A DNA stretch of 64,000 nucleotides from Falsiroseomonas sp051433195 (GTDB taxonomy: Bacteria; Pseudomonadota; Alphaproteobacteria; Acetobacterales; Acetobacteraceae), in assembly GCF_051433195.1 (NCBI RefSeq), contig NZ_JBHMFT010000002.1, positions 369,918 to 433,917 on the forward strand, read 5' to 3'. The notes below the pieces were generated by a model. The model was not told the DNA's origin and did no database searches. It saw only the letters and a list, made by a program, of their open reading frames with translations. The position numbers and the translations under genes were made by a program. Shown one piece after another: positions 34,076 to 42,890 of this stretch (position 1 is the first letter of the stretch; the number at the start of each line of letters is the position of its first letter).

Positions 34076-35062
34076 ATGATCCGCCAAATTGTCCGGCGCC
34101 GCACCACGCTTGGCCTTGCCGCGATGCCCTTCCTGTCCCGCACGGGGCAGGCGCAGCAGCCCTTCCCGGAGCGCAACCCGCGCTACATCGTGCCCTTCCC
34201 GCCCGGCGGGCTGACCGACATCATGGCCCGCCTGGTGGCGCAGAAGCTGGGCGAGATCTGGAACCGGCCCGTCGTGATCGACAACCGCGCCGGCGGCAAC
34301 GCGCTGATCGGCGCCGACGCCGCGGCGAAGTCGCCGGCCGATGGCCACACGCTTCTGGCCATCACCCTGACCCATGCGGTGAACGCCACGCTGTTCCCCA
34401 ACGCCCCCTATGATTTCCGGCACGACTTTTCCGTCATCTCCCTGCTCGGCTCGCTGCCCTTGGCGGTGGTGGTGAATGCGGAGAAGAACCCGCGCGACGA
34501 CCTGCCGGCGCTGGTGGCGCGCAGCCGGCGCGATCGGCTCAATGTCGGATCCTCCGGCACCGGCTCGCCACCGCATCTGGGGCTGGAGCTGTTCCGGCGC
34601 GTGGCCCGCGCGGGCGAGAACATCGTCCACGTGCCGTATCGCGGCGGCGCACCTTCCGTCACCGACCTCGCCGGCGGGACGCTGGACATGATGGTCTCGA
34701 ACCTTCCCGAATGCCTGGCGCAGATCCGCGGCGGCCGCTTGCGGGCCCTGGCGGTGACCAGCGCGGAACGCCACCCGCTGGTGCCGGAGGTGCCGACAGT
34801 GCGGGAGATGGGCCTGCCGGAACTCGAGATCACCAACTGGACGGCGGTGCTGACCAACGCCGCGGTGCCGCCCGCCATCCTGGCCCGGCTGGAACGCGAC
34901 GTGATGGCGGCGATCGGCGATGCCACCGTCAGCCAGCGGGCGCGCGACGGCGGCTTCCAGGTGCTCGGCTGGGACAGCGTGCGGTCCACGCAATTCGTCC
35001 GCGCGGAGACGGAGCGCTGGGCCACCCTTGTCACGGAGGCCGGGATCAAGCCGGATGCGTGA
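34076..35062 (+). CDS. Bug/TctC-family periplasmic solute-binding protein
   Basis: A 328-residue exported carboxylate receptor. The signal peptide begins MIRQIVRRRTTLGLAAMPFL and ends near TGQAQ; the three arginines before TTLGLAA resemble a Tat leader. Family blocks include RYIVPFPPGGLTDIMARLVAQ, DNRAGGNALIGAD and HVPYRGGAPSVTDLAGG. ATG 34076 is preferred over 34064 because GGAGG lies between them. No membrane components are adjacent. It is followed after 20 bp by a dehydrogenase that might act on the imported acid. Confidence 0.92.
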   Translation: MIRQIVRRRTTLGLAAMPFLSRTGQAQQPFPERNPRYIVPFPPGGLTDIMARLVAQKLGEIWNRPVVIDNRAGGNALIGADAAAKSPADGHTLLAITLTHAVNATLFPNAPYDFRHDFSVISLLGSLPLAVVVNAEKNPRDDLPALVARSRRDRLNVGSSGTGSPPHLGLELFRRVARAGENIVHVPYRGGAPSVTDLAGGTLDMMVSNLPECLAQIRGGRLRALAVTSAERHPLVPEVPTVREMGLPELEITNWTAVLTNAAVPPAILARLERDVMAAIGDATVSQRARDGGFQVLGWDSVRSTQFVRAETERWATLVTEAGIKPDA

Positions 35063-35082
35063 AACCGTCCGGGACTGACCCG

Positions 35083-36090
35083 ATGCCGCGCCTGACCCTC
35101 GCCGAAGCCGAAGCCCTCGCCACCGCAGCCCTTGCCGCCGCCGGCGCCAATCCGGCGATGGCCGCGCCCACCGCCCGTGCCCTGGTGGCGGCGGAGGCGG
35201 AAGGGCAGGGCGGCCATGGCCTGTCCCGCGTGCCGCAATATGCCGGCTTCCTGGCCAATGGCCGGGCCGATGGCGCAGCGGTGCCGGCGGTGGTGGCGGA
35301 ACGCGGCGGCGCGGCGCTGGTCGATGCCCGGCACGGCCTGGCCTATGCGGCGCTGGATTTGGCGGTGGCGGAGGCGGCGCGGCGCGCCCGCAGCCACGGC
35401 GTCGCCTTCATCGGCATCGCCAACAGCCACCACGCCGGCGCCATGGGCCTGCCGGTGGCGGCGCTGGCGCGGCAGGGGCTGGTGGCGCTGGCCTTCACCA
35501 ACTCCCCGGCCGCCATGCCGGTGCCCGGCGGCCGCCGGCCGCTGATGGGCACCAATCCCATCGCCGCCGCCTTCCCGCGCCGGGACGCGGCGCCGCTCAT
35601 CATTGACATGGCCCTGTCCGAGGTGGCGCGCGGCAAGATCATGGTGGCGGCGAAGGCGGGGAAGAAGATCCCGCTCGGCTGGGCGCTGGATGCCGAGGGC
35701 AACCCGACCACGGATCCGAACGCCGCGCTGTCGGGCGCCATGCTGGCGATGGGCGGCACCAAGGGGGCGCTGCTGGCGCTGGTGGTGGAGTTGCTGTGCT
35801 GCGCCCTGACCGGCAGCGCCTTCGGCTTCGAGGCCGATGGCTTCTTCACCGAGGAAGGCAACCGCCCGCGCCTCGGCCAGGCGCTGCTGGCCATCGACCC
35901 GGGCGCGCTGGGCGGGCAGGACAGCTTCGCCGAGCGGATCGAGTTCCTGCTGGCCGCCATGCAGGGCGACCCCGGCGTGCGCCTGCCCGGCAGCCGCCGC
36001 GCCGCCCTGGCCGCCCGCGCGGCGGCGGAGGGGCTGGAGGTGCCCGAAGCCCTGCTGGCACAACTGCGCGACCTGGCCGGAAAGACCTGA
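35083..36090 (+). CDS. Malate/L-lactate (Ldh2)-family dehydrogenase
   Basis: A 335-residue NAD(P)H-dependent oxidoreductase of the malate/sulfolactate/ureidoglycolate dehydrogenase family. Typical segments are EAEGQGGHGLSRVPQYAGFLANGR, the catalytic-His region ANSHHAGAMGLPV, GTNPIAAAFPRRD, and MGGTKGALLALVVELLCCALTG. It would interconvert a 2-hydroxy acid and its keto acid. The upstream Bug receptor suggests an imported hydroxy acid as substrate, which is an inference. The oxygenase gene starts 5 bp downstream. Confidence 0.9.
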   Translation: MPRLTLAEAEALATAALAAAGANPAMAAPTARALVAAEAEGQGGHGLSRVPQYAGFLANGRADGAAVPAVVAERGGAALVDARHGLAYAALDLAVAEAARRARSHGVAFIGIANSHHAGAMGLPVAALARQGLVALAFTNSPAAMPVPGGRRPLMGTNPIAAAFPRRDAAPLIIDMALSEVARGKIMVAAKAGKKIPLGWALDAEGNPTTDPNAALSGAMLAMGGTKGALLALVVELLCCALTGSAFGFEADGFFTEEGNRPRLGQALLAIDPGALGGQDSFAERIEFLLAAMQGDPGVRLPGSRRAALAARAAAEGLEVPEALLAQLRDLAGKT

Positions 36091-36095
36091 GACCC

Positions 36096-37259
36096 ATGCA
36101 GACACCTGCCTTCACCGTGGGCGAACCCGTGGCGTCCTTCCATGCCCGGTCCAGCACCAACCCGCGCTTCGCCTTCGACACCACGGCCGGTCGCTGGATC
36201 ATGGTGCTGATCCCCGGCTCCCTCGCCACGCCCGGACTTTCGGAGCGGCTGGCCGCCATGGTCGGGCCGCATGCGGCGCGGCTGGATACGCTGCACGCCT
36301 ACATGCTGGTGATCGGCACCGACCCGGCGGACGACCAGGCCCGCCGGCTGGTGGATGGCCCCGGCCGCCGCGTGTTGTGGGACGATGACGGCAGCGCCCG
36401 CCGCGCGCTGCGGGCGGTGGAGGGCGATGGCACGCTGCGCACCGGCTGGCTGCTGCTCGACCCGATGCTGCGCGTGTTCCGCGTCTGGCCGCTGGACCGG
36501 GGGGCCGAGGCGATGGAAACCCTCGCCGCGCTGCCACCGCCGGCCGAGCACGCCGGGGTGCCCGTCGTGGCGCCCGTGCTGGTGCTGCCGCGCGTCTTCG
36601 AGCCCGCCTTCTGCCAGCGCCTGATCGCCGAGTATGAGCGCATCGGCGGCGGCGAAAGCGGCTTCATGCGGGATGAGGGCGGCCGCACCGTCGGCGTCAT
36701 GGATGCCAGCCACAAGCGCCGCCGCGACGCCTTCCTCGAGGACGAGACGCTGCGGACGCAGATCCGCGCCCGGCTGAACGCCCGCCTGGTGCCGGAGATC
36801 CGCCGCGCCTTCCAGTACGAGGTGACGCGGCTCGAGCGCTACGTCGTCGCGTGCTACGATGCGGCCGACAGCGGCTTCTTCCGGGCACACCGGGACAACA
36901 CCACCAAGGCCACCGCGCATCGCCGCTTCGCCGTCACCATCAACCTCAACACCGGCGAGTATGAGGGCGGCGAGCTGAATTTTCCGGAGTTCGGCCCGCG
37001 GACCTATGTGGCGCCGGCGGGCGGCGCTGTGGTGTTTTCCTGCTCACTGCTGCATGAGGCCCGGCCGGTGGCGAAAGGGCGGCGATACGCCTTCCTGCCG
37101 TTCCTGTATGATGAGGCCGCCGCGGCGGTGCGCGAGGAGGGTGCGAGATTTCTGGGTTCGAACGACGCTTTACCCCAAAGGGTGACCGAGGCCAGGGAGA
37201 CCGGGTCCAGGGAGACCGGGTCCAGGGAGACCGGGGCCGGGGCGAGGGCGGAGGCCTAG
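36096..37259 (+). CDS. Peroxiredoxin-like/2-oxoglutarate Fe(II) oxygenase fusion
   Basis: A 387-residue two-domain protein. Residues 1-150 resemble a thioredoxin/peroxiredoxin fold (FTVGEPVASFHARSSTNPRF, then WIMVLIPGSLATPG), but no peroxidatic cysteine is visible where peroxiredoxins have one. Residues 160-355 are a prolyl-4-hydroxylase-type dioxygenase with iron ligands in FRAHRDN (HxD) and LLHEARPVAKGRRYAF (distal His and the 2OG-binding Arg). The tail contains three RETGS repeats encoded by a 15-bp tandem repeat (37192-37236). The fusion occurs in other proteobacteria; its substrate is unknown. ATG 36096 follows the previous stop by 5 bp. Confidence 0.87.
   Translation: MQTPAFTVGEPVASFHARSSTNPRFAFDTTAGRWIMVLIPGSLATPGLSERLAAMVGPHAARLDTLHAYMLVIGTDPADDQARRLVDGPGRRVLWDDDGSARRALRAVEGDGTLRTGWLLLDPMLRVFRVWPLDRGAEAMETLAALPPPAEHAGVPVVAPVLVLPRVFEPAFCQRLIAEYERIGGGESGFMRDEGGRTVGVMDASHKRRRDAFLEDETLRTQIRARLNARLVPEIRRAFQYEVTRLERYVVACYDAADSGFFRAHRDNTTKATAHRRFAVTINLNTGEYEGGELNFPEFGPRTYVAPAGGAVVFSCSLLHEARPVAKGRRYAFLPFLYDEAAAAVREEGARFLGSNDALPQRVTEARETGSRETGSRETGAGARAEA
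37192..37236 (+). repeat. 15-bp coding tandem repeat, three copies
   Basis: CCAGGGAGACCGGGT occurs at 37192-37206 and 37207-37221; a third copy at 37222-37236 differs only in its last base. It encodes RETGS repeats at the C-terminus of the oxygenase fusion and ends 23 bp before that gene's stop. A 15-bp period keeps the frame, so copy number can vary without killing the gene. Confidence 0.85.
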
Positions 37260-37273
37260 GCCGCGACGCCGAA

Positions 37274-38071
37274 TTGCGGCCGGAGCTGCAGAACACCCCC
37301 CGCCCGCCGGTGGAACCCGGCCAGGTGCCGGTGCGCGGCTGGCGGGATTCGGATCTCGACCGGCTCTGCGGCCCCGCCGCCGCGGCGGCCGCCTTCGCCG
37401 TGCGGCCGGATTCCGTGCTGCGGCTGTTCTATGCGGCGACCCGGCGGCGGGAAGTCGGGCCGCTCTGCGCCATCATGGCCCGCACGCGCCGCCCGTACCG
37501 GGAGGTAACGCCGGAGGAACTGGTCCGCATCGCCGGTACGGAACACCATGGCGGCGTCGTCGCCGTGGCGGTGCCGCGGGAAGTGCCGGCGCTGGGCGCC
37601 GGGCCGTTCCCGCCCGCGCTGCTGGCGGCACGCGTGCTGCCGCTGCTGGACGGCATCGGCAACCCGCATAATTTCGGCGCCATCGCGCGCTCCGCCGCCT
37701 TCTTCGGCTGCGCCGGGGTGATGCTGTCCGACGATCCGCGGCAGTGCCTGCCTTCCGATGCCGCCTACCGCATCGCGGAGGGGGGGCTGGAACATCTGGC
37801 CCTGTTGCGCCTGGCCAATCCGGCGGTGGCGCTGCGGGCGCTGGCGCCGCGCTTCACCACCGTCGCCGCCGTCGCCGCCGGCGGCGTCGCGCCCGAAGCC
37901 CTGCCGCGCGGAAAACCCTTCGTGCTGGCCCTGGGCAACGAGGAGCTGGGCCTGCCCGGCCTGACGGCGGCCGCCTGCGCGCATCGCGTCACCCTGCCGG
38001 GCAGCGGCCGGGTGGAAAGCCTGAACGTCTCCGTGGCGGCGGCGGTGCTGATCCACGCCCTGTCGGCTTGA
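37274..38071 (+). CDS. SpoU/TrmH-family RNA 2'-O-methyltransferase
   Basis: A 265-residue SPOUT enzyme that methylates ribose in rRNA or tRNA using SAM. The substrate-binding N-terminal domain runs to about residue 115. The knotted catalytic domain shows motif 1 LLDGIGNPHNFGAIARSAAFFG, motif 2 PFVLALGNEELGLPG and motif 3 RVTLPGSGRVESLNVSVAAAVL. The only upstream start codon is TTG 37274; the frame itself is open further upstream across the 15-bp repeat of the preceding gene. Its stop overlaps the next gene's TTG start (TTGA). Confidence 0.88.
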   Translation: MRPELQNTPRPPVEPGQVPVRGWRDSDLDRLCGPAAAAAAFAVRPDSVLRLFYAATRRREVGPLCAIMARTRRPYREVTPEELVRIAGTEHHGGVVAVAVPREVPALGAGPFPPALLAARVLPLLDGIGNPHNFGAIARSAAFFGCAGVMLSDDPRQCLPSDAAYRIAEGGLEHLALLRLANPAVALRALAPRFTTVAAVAAGGVAPEALPRGKPFVLALGNEELGLPGLTAAACAHRVTLPGSGRVESLNVSVAAAVLIHALSA

Positions 38072-39342
38072 CCACGGAGGTCGATGTCCTCGTCATCGGC
38101 GCCGGTGCCGCCGGCATCGCCGCGGCGCGCGCGGTGCGGGCGGCCGGCCGCAGCGTGGTGGTGCTGGAGGCGCGGGGGCGGGTCGGTGGCCGCGTGGTGA
38201 CGGACCACCGCCTCGGCGTGCCCTTCGACCTCGGCGCCGCCTGGCTGCACAATGCCGGGGACAACCCGCTGGTCCCCCTGGCGGACCAGCTTGGCGCCAG
38301 GCTGGTGGATTCGGACGCGCTGCGGCAGGAACGCACCCTGGTCGGCAACCGCCCCGCGACCGAGGCCGAGCGCGCCGCCTACGACGCCGCCTGGGATGAT
38401 TTCGCCACCCGCACCGAGGCCCGCGCCGCCGCCGGTGGCCCGGATTGCAGCGTGGCGGAGGCCGCGCCGCGCGGCGGGCCCTGGGATGCGACGGTTTCCG
38501 CCTGGCAGGGCGACATCATCGCCGCCGCGCCGCTCGACCGCATCAGCCTGCGCGACTTCGCGGACACCGCCCTGAATGGCGGCAACCGCCTGCCGGAACA
38601 GGGTTTCGGCACGCTGCTCGCCCGGCTGGCGGAGGGGCTGCCCATCCGCCTGTCCGCCCCCGTCACCCGGCTGTCCTGGGGCGGGTCGGTGGCGGTGGCG
38701 GAGGGCGCCTTCGGCACGCTCCGCGCCCGCGCCGTCATCGCCACCCTGCCCACCGCCGTCCTGGCCGCGGAGGCGCTGCGCTTCGACCCGCCGCTGCCGC
38801 CGGAGGTGATGCAGGCGGCGCACGACCTGCCGCTCGGCACCGTCGCCAAGGTCGGCTTCCGCGGTGCGGATGGCCTGGGGCTGCCAGCCTTCACCTCGGT
38901 GGATCGCCAAATCCGGCCCGGCGAGCCGCTGGTGGCGATGAGCGCCCGGCCCTTCGGCCGCGACATCCTGGCCTGCCATGTCGGCGGCGACGCCGCGGCG
39001 GCGCTGGAGGCGGAGGGCGACGCGGCGCTGGAGGCGTTCATGCGGGCCGAGGTCACCCGTCGCTTCGGCGCCGAGGCCGCGAGGACGTTGCGGGATGGCA
39101 CGATCGTGACCGACTGGCTGCGCGACCCATTCGCGCGCGGCGTGTACAGCCATGCCCGCGTCGGGCGGGCCTCGGCCCGTGGCATTCTCGCGCAACCCCT
39201 GGCCGGCGGCCGGCTTTGCCTCGCCGGCGAGGCCTGCCACGCGCGGCTGGCGGGAACCGTCGGGGGCGCCTGGTGGTCCGGCGAGGCGGCGGCGCGCGCC
39301 GCGCTCGCTGCATTGCGGCAGCGCTCCGAAGCGACCACTTGA
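38068..39342 (+). CDS. FAD-dependent amine oxidase/flavin monoamine oxidase-like protein
   Basis: A 424-residue flavoprotein. The N-terminal dinucleotide-binding motif is VLVIGAGAAGIAAARAV, followed by VVVLEARGRVGGRV, typical of monoamine oxidase and related desaturases. The C-terminus closes the FAD site with LCLAGEACHARLAGTVGGAWWSGEAAARAAL. Predicted to oxidise an amine or amino acid. TTG 38068 is chosen because it overlaps the preceding stop by four bases and leaves the FAD motif close to the N-terminus. Mla-type genes follow after 43 bp. Confidence 0.87.
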   Translation: MTTEVDVLVIGAGAAGIAAARAVRAAGRSVVVLEARGRVGGRVVTDHRLGVPFDLGAAWLHNAGDNPLVPLADQLGARLVDSDALRQERTLVGNRPATEAERAAYDAAWDDFATRTEARAAAGGPDCSVAEAAPRGGPWDATVSAWQGDIIAAAPLDRISLRDFADTALNGGNRLPEQGFGTLLARLAEGLPIRLSAPVTRLSWGGSVAVAEGAFGTLRARAVIATLPTAVLAAEALRFDPPLPPEVMQAAHDLPLGTVAKVGFRGADGLGLPAFTSVDRQIRPGEPLVAMSARPFGRDILACHVGGDAAAALEAEGDAALEAFMRAEVTRRFGAEAARTLRDGTIVTDWLRDPFARGVYSHARVGRASARGILAQPLAGGRLCLAGEACHARLAGTVGGAWWSGEAAARAALAALRQRSEATT

Positions 39343-39385
39343 TGCTGTGGCAGTCACAGGGGCTCGGGCGCTGGCGGATGGTCTG

Positions 39386-40474
39386 ATGGTGCGGGAGGCG
39401 GCGGGCGAGCGCGTTTTGGCGCTGTCCGGCCGCGTCGATACGCCGGCCGCCGCCGCGATGTGGACCGGGCTGATGGCGGAGGCGCGCAAGCCCGGCGGCC
39501 CGCTGGTGCTCGACCTGTCGGCGGTGGAGGCGGTGGATACCACGGGCGCCACGATGCTGCTGACTGCCGAATCCACCAGCCCCGAGGGCCGCATCGAGGG
39601 GGCCAGCCCCGGCGTCGCCGCGGTGCTGGACCGGGTGCGGGTGGCGCTGGCGGCGCCGCGGCCGAAACTGGTGCCGTATCGCTTCTCGCCGCTGTCCGGC
39701 GTCGGCCGCCGCGCCGTCGGCGCGCTGCGCAACGCCGTGGATGCGGTGGCCTTCGTCGGCGAGGGGCTGGTGGTGCTGCTCGGCACGCTGATCCGCCCCG
39801 GCCGGCTGCGCTGGCGCGAATTGCTGCGCCACCTGGACGAGGCCGGCACCAAGGCCTTCGGGCTGGCGGTGCTGCTGGGCTCGCTGCTCGGCGTCATCCT
39901 GGCCTTCCAGTCGGCCATCCCGCTGCGCCAGTTCGGCGCCGAGGTCTTCGTGCCGAACCTGGTCGGCATCTCCCTGCTGCGCGAGCTTGGACCGCTGATG
40001 GCCGGCGTCGTGCTCGCCGGGCGCACCGGCTCGGCCTACGCCGCCGAGCTCGGCACCATGACGGTGAACGAGGAGGTGGCGGCCTTGCGCATCATGGGCA
40101 TCGACCCGATGGCCCTGCTGGTGCTGCCACGCGTGCTGGCCGGGATGCTGGTGATGCCGGTGCTGTCGCTGCTGCTGACCCTGGCGGGGCTCGCCGGCAT
40201 GGCGATGATCATGGGGCTGCTCGGCTTCCAGTTGACCACCGTGGGCCAGCAGCTCGCCGGCGCGCTGTCGCTGACGGACCTTCTGGGCGGGCTGTTCAAG
40301 GCGGCCGCCTTCGGGCTCGCCATCGCCATCATCGGCTGCCGCGCGGGCCTCGGCGCCGGGCGCGGGCCGCGCGCGGTGGGCGATGCGGCGACGTCGGCCG
40401 TGGTCGGCGGCATCGTCGCCATCGTGCTGCTCGATGGCGCCTTCGCGGTGCTCTACGAAAGGCTGGGCATTTGA
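39386..40474 (+). CDS. mlaE: MlaE-type ABC transporter permease with N-terminal STAS-like domain
   Basis: A 362-residue inner-membrane permease for retrograde phospholipid transport. Residues 1-90 look like a STAS domain (ERVLALSGRVDTPA, LDLSAVEAVDTTGATML), equivalent to MlaB fused in. The rest is the MlaE permease, with AVLLGSLLGVILAFQSAIPLRQFG, LLRELGPLMAGVVLAGRTGSAYAAELG and the conserved NEEVAALRIMGIDP coupling segment. ATG 39386 is used; a GTG at 39353 would add 11 residues. The stop overlaps the ATPase start (TTGA). Confidence 0.9.
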   Translation: MVREAAGERVLALSGRVDTPAAAAMWTGLMAEARKPGGPLVLDLSAVEAVDTTGATMLLTAESTSPEGRIEGASPGVAAVLDRVRVALAAPRPKLVPYRFSPLSGVGRRAVGALRNAVDAVAFVGEGLVVLLGTLIRPGRLRWRELLRHLDEAGTKAFGLAVLLGSLLGVILAFQSAIPLRQFGAEVFVPNLVGISLLRELGPLMAGVVLAGRTGSAYAAELGTMTVNEEVAALRIMGIDPMALLVLPRVLAGMLVMPVLSLLLTLAGLAGMAMIMGLLGFQLTTVGQQLAGALSLTDLLGGLFKAAAFGLAIAIIGCRAGLGAGRGPRAVGDAATSAVVGGIVAIVLLDGAFAVLYERLGI

Positions 40475-41244
40475 GCGAGGACGCACCCCCGACCAGTGTG
40501 CCGGCCGTCATCGAGGCGCGCGACCTGACCGCGCGCTTCGGCAGCAACACCCTGTTCGAGCATGTGAGCTTCGACGTGCAGCGTGGCGAGGTCTTCGTCA
40601 TCCTCGGCGGCTCCGGCTGCGGCAAGTCCACGCTGCTGAAGCTGATGATCGGCCTGGTGCCGCCCGCCGCGGGCCGTGTCGGCATCCTCGGCACCGATGT
40701 CTGGTCGACCGAGGGCGAGGGGCGGCTCGACCTGCTGAAGCGCATCGGCGTCATGTGGCAGCAGGGCGCCCTGTTCGGCTCTCAGACCCTGCTGGAGAAT
40801 GTCGAGATGCCGCTGGCCGAGCACACCACCCTGCCGCCGGACGCACGGGGGGAGGTGGCGCGCGCCAAGCTTGGCCTGGTGGGGCTGTCGGAAGCCGCGG
40901 CGCGGCTGCCCTCGGAGGTCTCGGGCGGCATGCTGAAGCGCGCCGGCATCGCCCGCGCGCTGGCGCTGGACCCCGCCATCCTGTTCCTGGACGAGCCCTC
41001 CGCCGGGCTGGACCCGATCACCTCCGCCGGGCTCGACGAGCTGATCCGGGACCTGTCGCGTTCGCTCGGCACGACCTTCGTGGTGGTGACGCACGAACTG
41101 GCCTCGATCCTCGCCATCGGCGACCGCTGCATCATGCTGGACAAGGAGGCCAAGGGGATGATCGCGGAAGGCGACCCGCGCGAGCTGCGCGACCACGGCA
41201 CCCACCCCACGGTGCGCGCCTTCTTCCGGCGGGAGGCCGCGTAA
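40471..41244 (+). CDS. mlaF: MlaF-type ABC transporter ATPase
   Basis: A 257-residue ATPase that powers the Mla lipid transporter. Walker A is GGSGCGKSTLLKL, the Q-loop lies in MWQQGALFGSQT, the signature is SGGMLKRAGIARAL (MlaF-type rather than LSGGQ), Walker B is ILFLDEPSAGLDPI and the H-loop is VVVTHEL. TTG 40471 overlaps the MlaE stop by four bases. Its stop TAA shares one base with the next ATG. Confidence 0.92.
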   Translation: MSEDAPPTSVPAVIEARDLTARFGSNTLFEHVSFDVQRGEVFVILGGSGCGKSTLLKLMIGLVPPAAGRVGILGTDVWSTEGEGRLDLLKRIGVMWQQGALFGSQTLLENVEMPLAEHTTLPPDARGEVARAKLGLVGLSEAAARLPSEVSGGMLKRAGIARALALDPAILFLDEPSAGLDPITSAGLDELIRDLSRSLGTTFVVVTHELASILAIGDRCIMLDKEAKGMIAEGDPRELRDHGTHPTVRAFFRREAA

Positions 41245-42260
41245 TGGGCGGCGGGCGCATGCTCTATGCGCGGGTCGGCGCGCTGGTGCTGGTCGGCATC
41301 GTGCTGGCGGTGGCCTTCGTGCTGTTCCTGGCCGGCGGGCGCGGCCTGCAGGCGACGGAGGTGTTCGAGACCTATTTCGAGGAATCGGTCCAGGGCCTCG
41401 ATGTCGGCGCGCCGGTGCGCTACCGCGGGGTCGCGATCGGCCGGGTGACGCAGATCGGCCTGGTCGCGGCGGAATACCCACGGCAGGCGGGCACCAGCTA
41501 CAGCGCCGGCTTCCAGCGGGTGTTCCTGCGCTTCGCCGTCGACCTCGCCCAGGTCGGCGAGACGCCGGACCTGGCGGAGGCCGTGCGGCTCGGCCTGCGG
41601 TCGCGCATCACGGCGCAGGGCATCACCGGCGTGAACTACCTCGAGCTGGACTTCGTCAATCCGGACCGCTTCCCCGTGCCCAACCTGCCCTGGACCCCGC
41701 GCAACCCGGTGATTCCCGGCGTGCCCTCCACCGTGGCGCAGGTGACGAATGCGGCGGAGCTGCTGATCTCGCGCCTGGCCGACCTGCCGGTGGACGAGAT
41801 CACCCGCGACATCGCCGGCCTGCTGTCCAACCTCAACAGGCAGACCGGGGATGGCGACCTGGCGCAGGTGCTGCGGGAGGCGGCGCTGACCATGACCCTG
41901 CTGCGCAGCACGGTGCAGGACAGCGACCTGGCCGGGGCGGTGGCCGAACTGCGCGCCGTGGCCACCGATGCCCGCGCCCTGGTCGGCAGCCCCGAGATCC
42001 GCGCCGCGCTGCGCAGCGCATCCGGCGCCGCGGCCGAATTGAACCGTGCCGCGCAGCGCATGCCGCAGGCGGTGGACGGCTTCGAGCGCACCATGCGCTC
42101 GGCGCGGGAGACCACCGTGGACATCCAGGCGGAGCTGATCCCCATCCTCATCGACCTGCGGGCCACCACCGCCAACCTGCGCGCCACCGCCGAACAGCTG
42201 CGCCGGGCGCCGTCCCAGCTTCTGTTCGGCGCGCCGCCGACCCCGGATCGCCGCCGATGA
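41244..42260 (+). CDS. mlaD: MlaD-type MCE-domain lipid-transfer protein
   Basis: A 338-residue protein anchored by one N-terminal helix (ARVGALVLVGIVLAVAFVLFLAG). The MCE domain follows (VQGLDVGAPVRYRGVAIGRVTQIGL). After it comes a long helical region (about residues 165-330) rich in A, R, L and E, longer than in E. coli MlaD and likely to form a tube or coiled-coil needle across the periplasm. Six such subunits normally form the ring that passes lipids. ATG 41244 overlaps the previous stop by one base. Confidence 0.92.
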   Translation: MGGGRMLYARVGALVLVGIVLAVAFVLFLAGGRGLQATEVFETYFEESVQGLDVGAPVRYRGVAIGRVTQIGLVAAEYPRQAGTSYSAGFQRVFLRFAVDLAQVGETPDLAEAVRLGLRSRITAQGITGVNYLELDFVNPDRFPVPNLPWTPRNPVIPGVPSTVAQVTNAAELLISRLADLPVDEITRDIAGLLSNLNRQTGDGDLAQVLREAALTMTLLRSTVQDSDLAGAVAELRAVATDARALVGSPEIRAALRSASGAAAELNRAAQRMPQAVDGFERTMRSARETTVDIQAELIPILIDLRATTANLRATAEQLRRAPSQLLFGAPPTPDRRR

Positions 42261-42865
42261 ACCGCCGCATGCTTCTGTTGTCCGGGCTCGCGCCGCTGGC
42301 GCTGTCCGGCTGCTCGATCCTGCCGGACCGGCCGGACGTGCCGGTGCGGCGCTTCCCGCTGAACCCACGCCGGCCGAGCACAGCTTCGCCGCCTGCGCGT
42401 GGCCGCGTGCTGCTGGTGCGGCGGGTGCGGGCGGTGCCCGGCCTGCAGGATTTCGGCCTGCGCCGGATGCGGCCGGACGGCGCCTACGAGATCCTGCCCT
42501 ATGAGGAGTGGCTCGCCCCGCCCGGCGACCTGGTGGATGCGGCGCTGCGTGGCTGGCTGCAGGATTCGGGGCTGTTCTCGGCCGTGGTGGGGCAGGGAAG
42601 CCGGGCCGAGGCCGACCTGGTGCTGGAAATGCAGCTGACGGTGCTGGAGGCGGCCCCGGCCGCCGGGCAGGCTCGTGCCGGGCTGGCCGGGGTGCTGCTG
42701 CGGGAAGGCCGCGCCGGCACCGGAATCATCGGCACGCTGGAAGCGCAGGCGGAGGCGCCATTGGCCGCCGATGCCCGGGCGCCGGAGATGGCGGCCGCAA
42801 TGTCGGCGGCGCTGGCCCTCGCGATGGGCCGGCTGGAGGCTGATCTGGCGCGGCTCGCGCGCTGA
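42257..42865 (+). CDS. ABC-type transport auxiliary lipoprotein (PqiC-like)
   Basis: A 202-residue outer-membrane lipoprotein. The lipobox is LSGC with the modified Cys at about residue 19 (LLLSGLAPLALSGCSILP). The body matches the ABC_trans_aux/PqiC family, with RGRVLLVRRVRAVPGLQDFGLRRM and a LVDAALRGWLQDSGLFSAVV helix. Such lipoproteins pair with MCE systems, probably at the outer-membrane end. It overlaps the mlaD stop by four bases and closes the operon; an intrinsic terminator follows 26 bp later. Confidence 0.87.
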   Translation: MNRRMLLLSGLAPLALSGCSILPDRPDVPVRRFPLNPRRPSTASPPARGRVLLVRRVRAVPGLQDFGLRRMRPDGAYEILPYEEWLAPPGDLVDAALRGWLQDSGLFSAVVGQGSRAEADLVLEMQLTVLEAAPAAGQARAGLAGVLLREGRAGTGIIGTLEAQAEAPLAADARAPEMAAAMSAALALAMGRLEADLARLAR

Positions 42866-42890
42866 CCAGGCCAGGCTTCACGCGCGTTTG

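Noticed and set aside
33643..34413. Other plus-strand open frames over the AraC remnant and the Bug receptor
   Set aside because: They run out of frame through the Bug gene and have no family signal.
37192..37236. Possible short CRISPR-like repeat array
   Set aside because: Units are only 15 bp, directly adjacent without spacers and in frame inside a coding sequence; this is a minisatellite.
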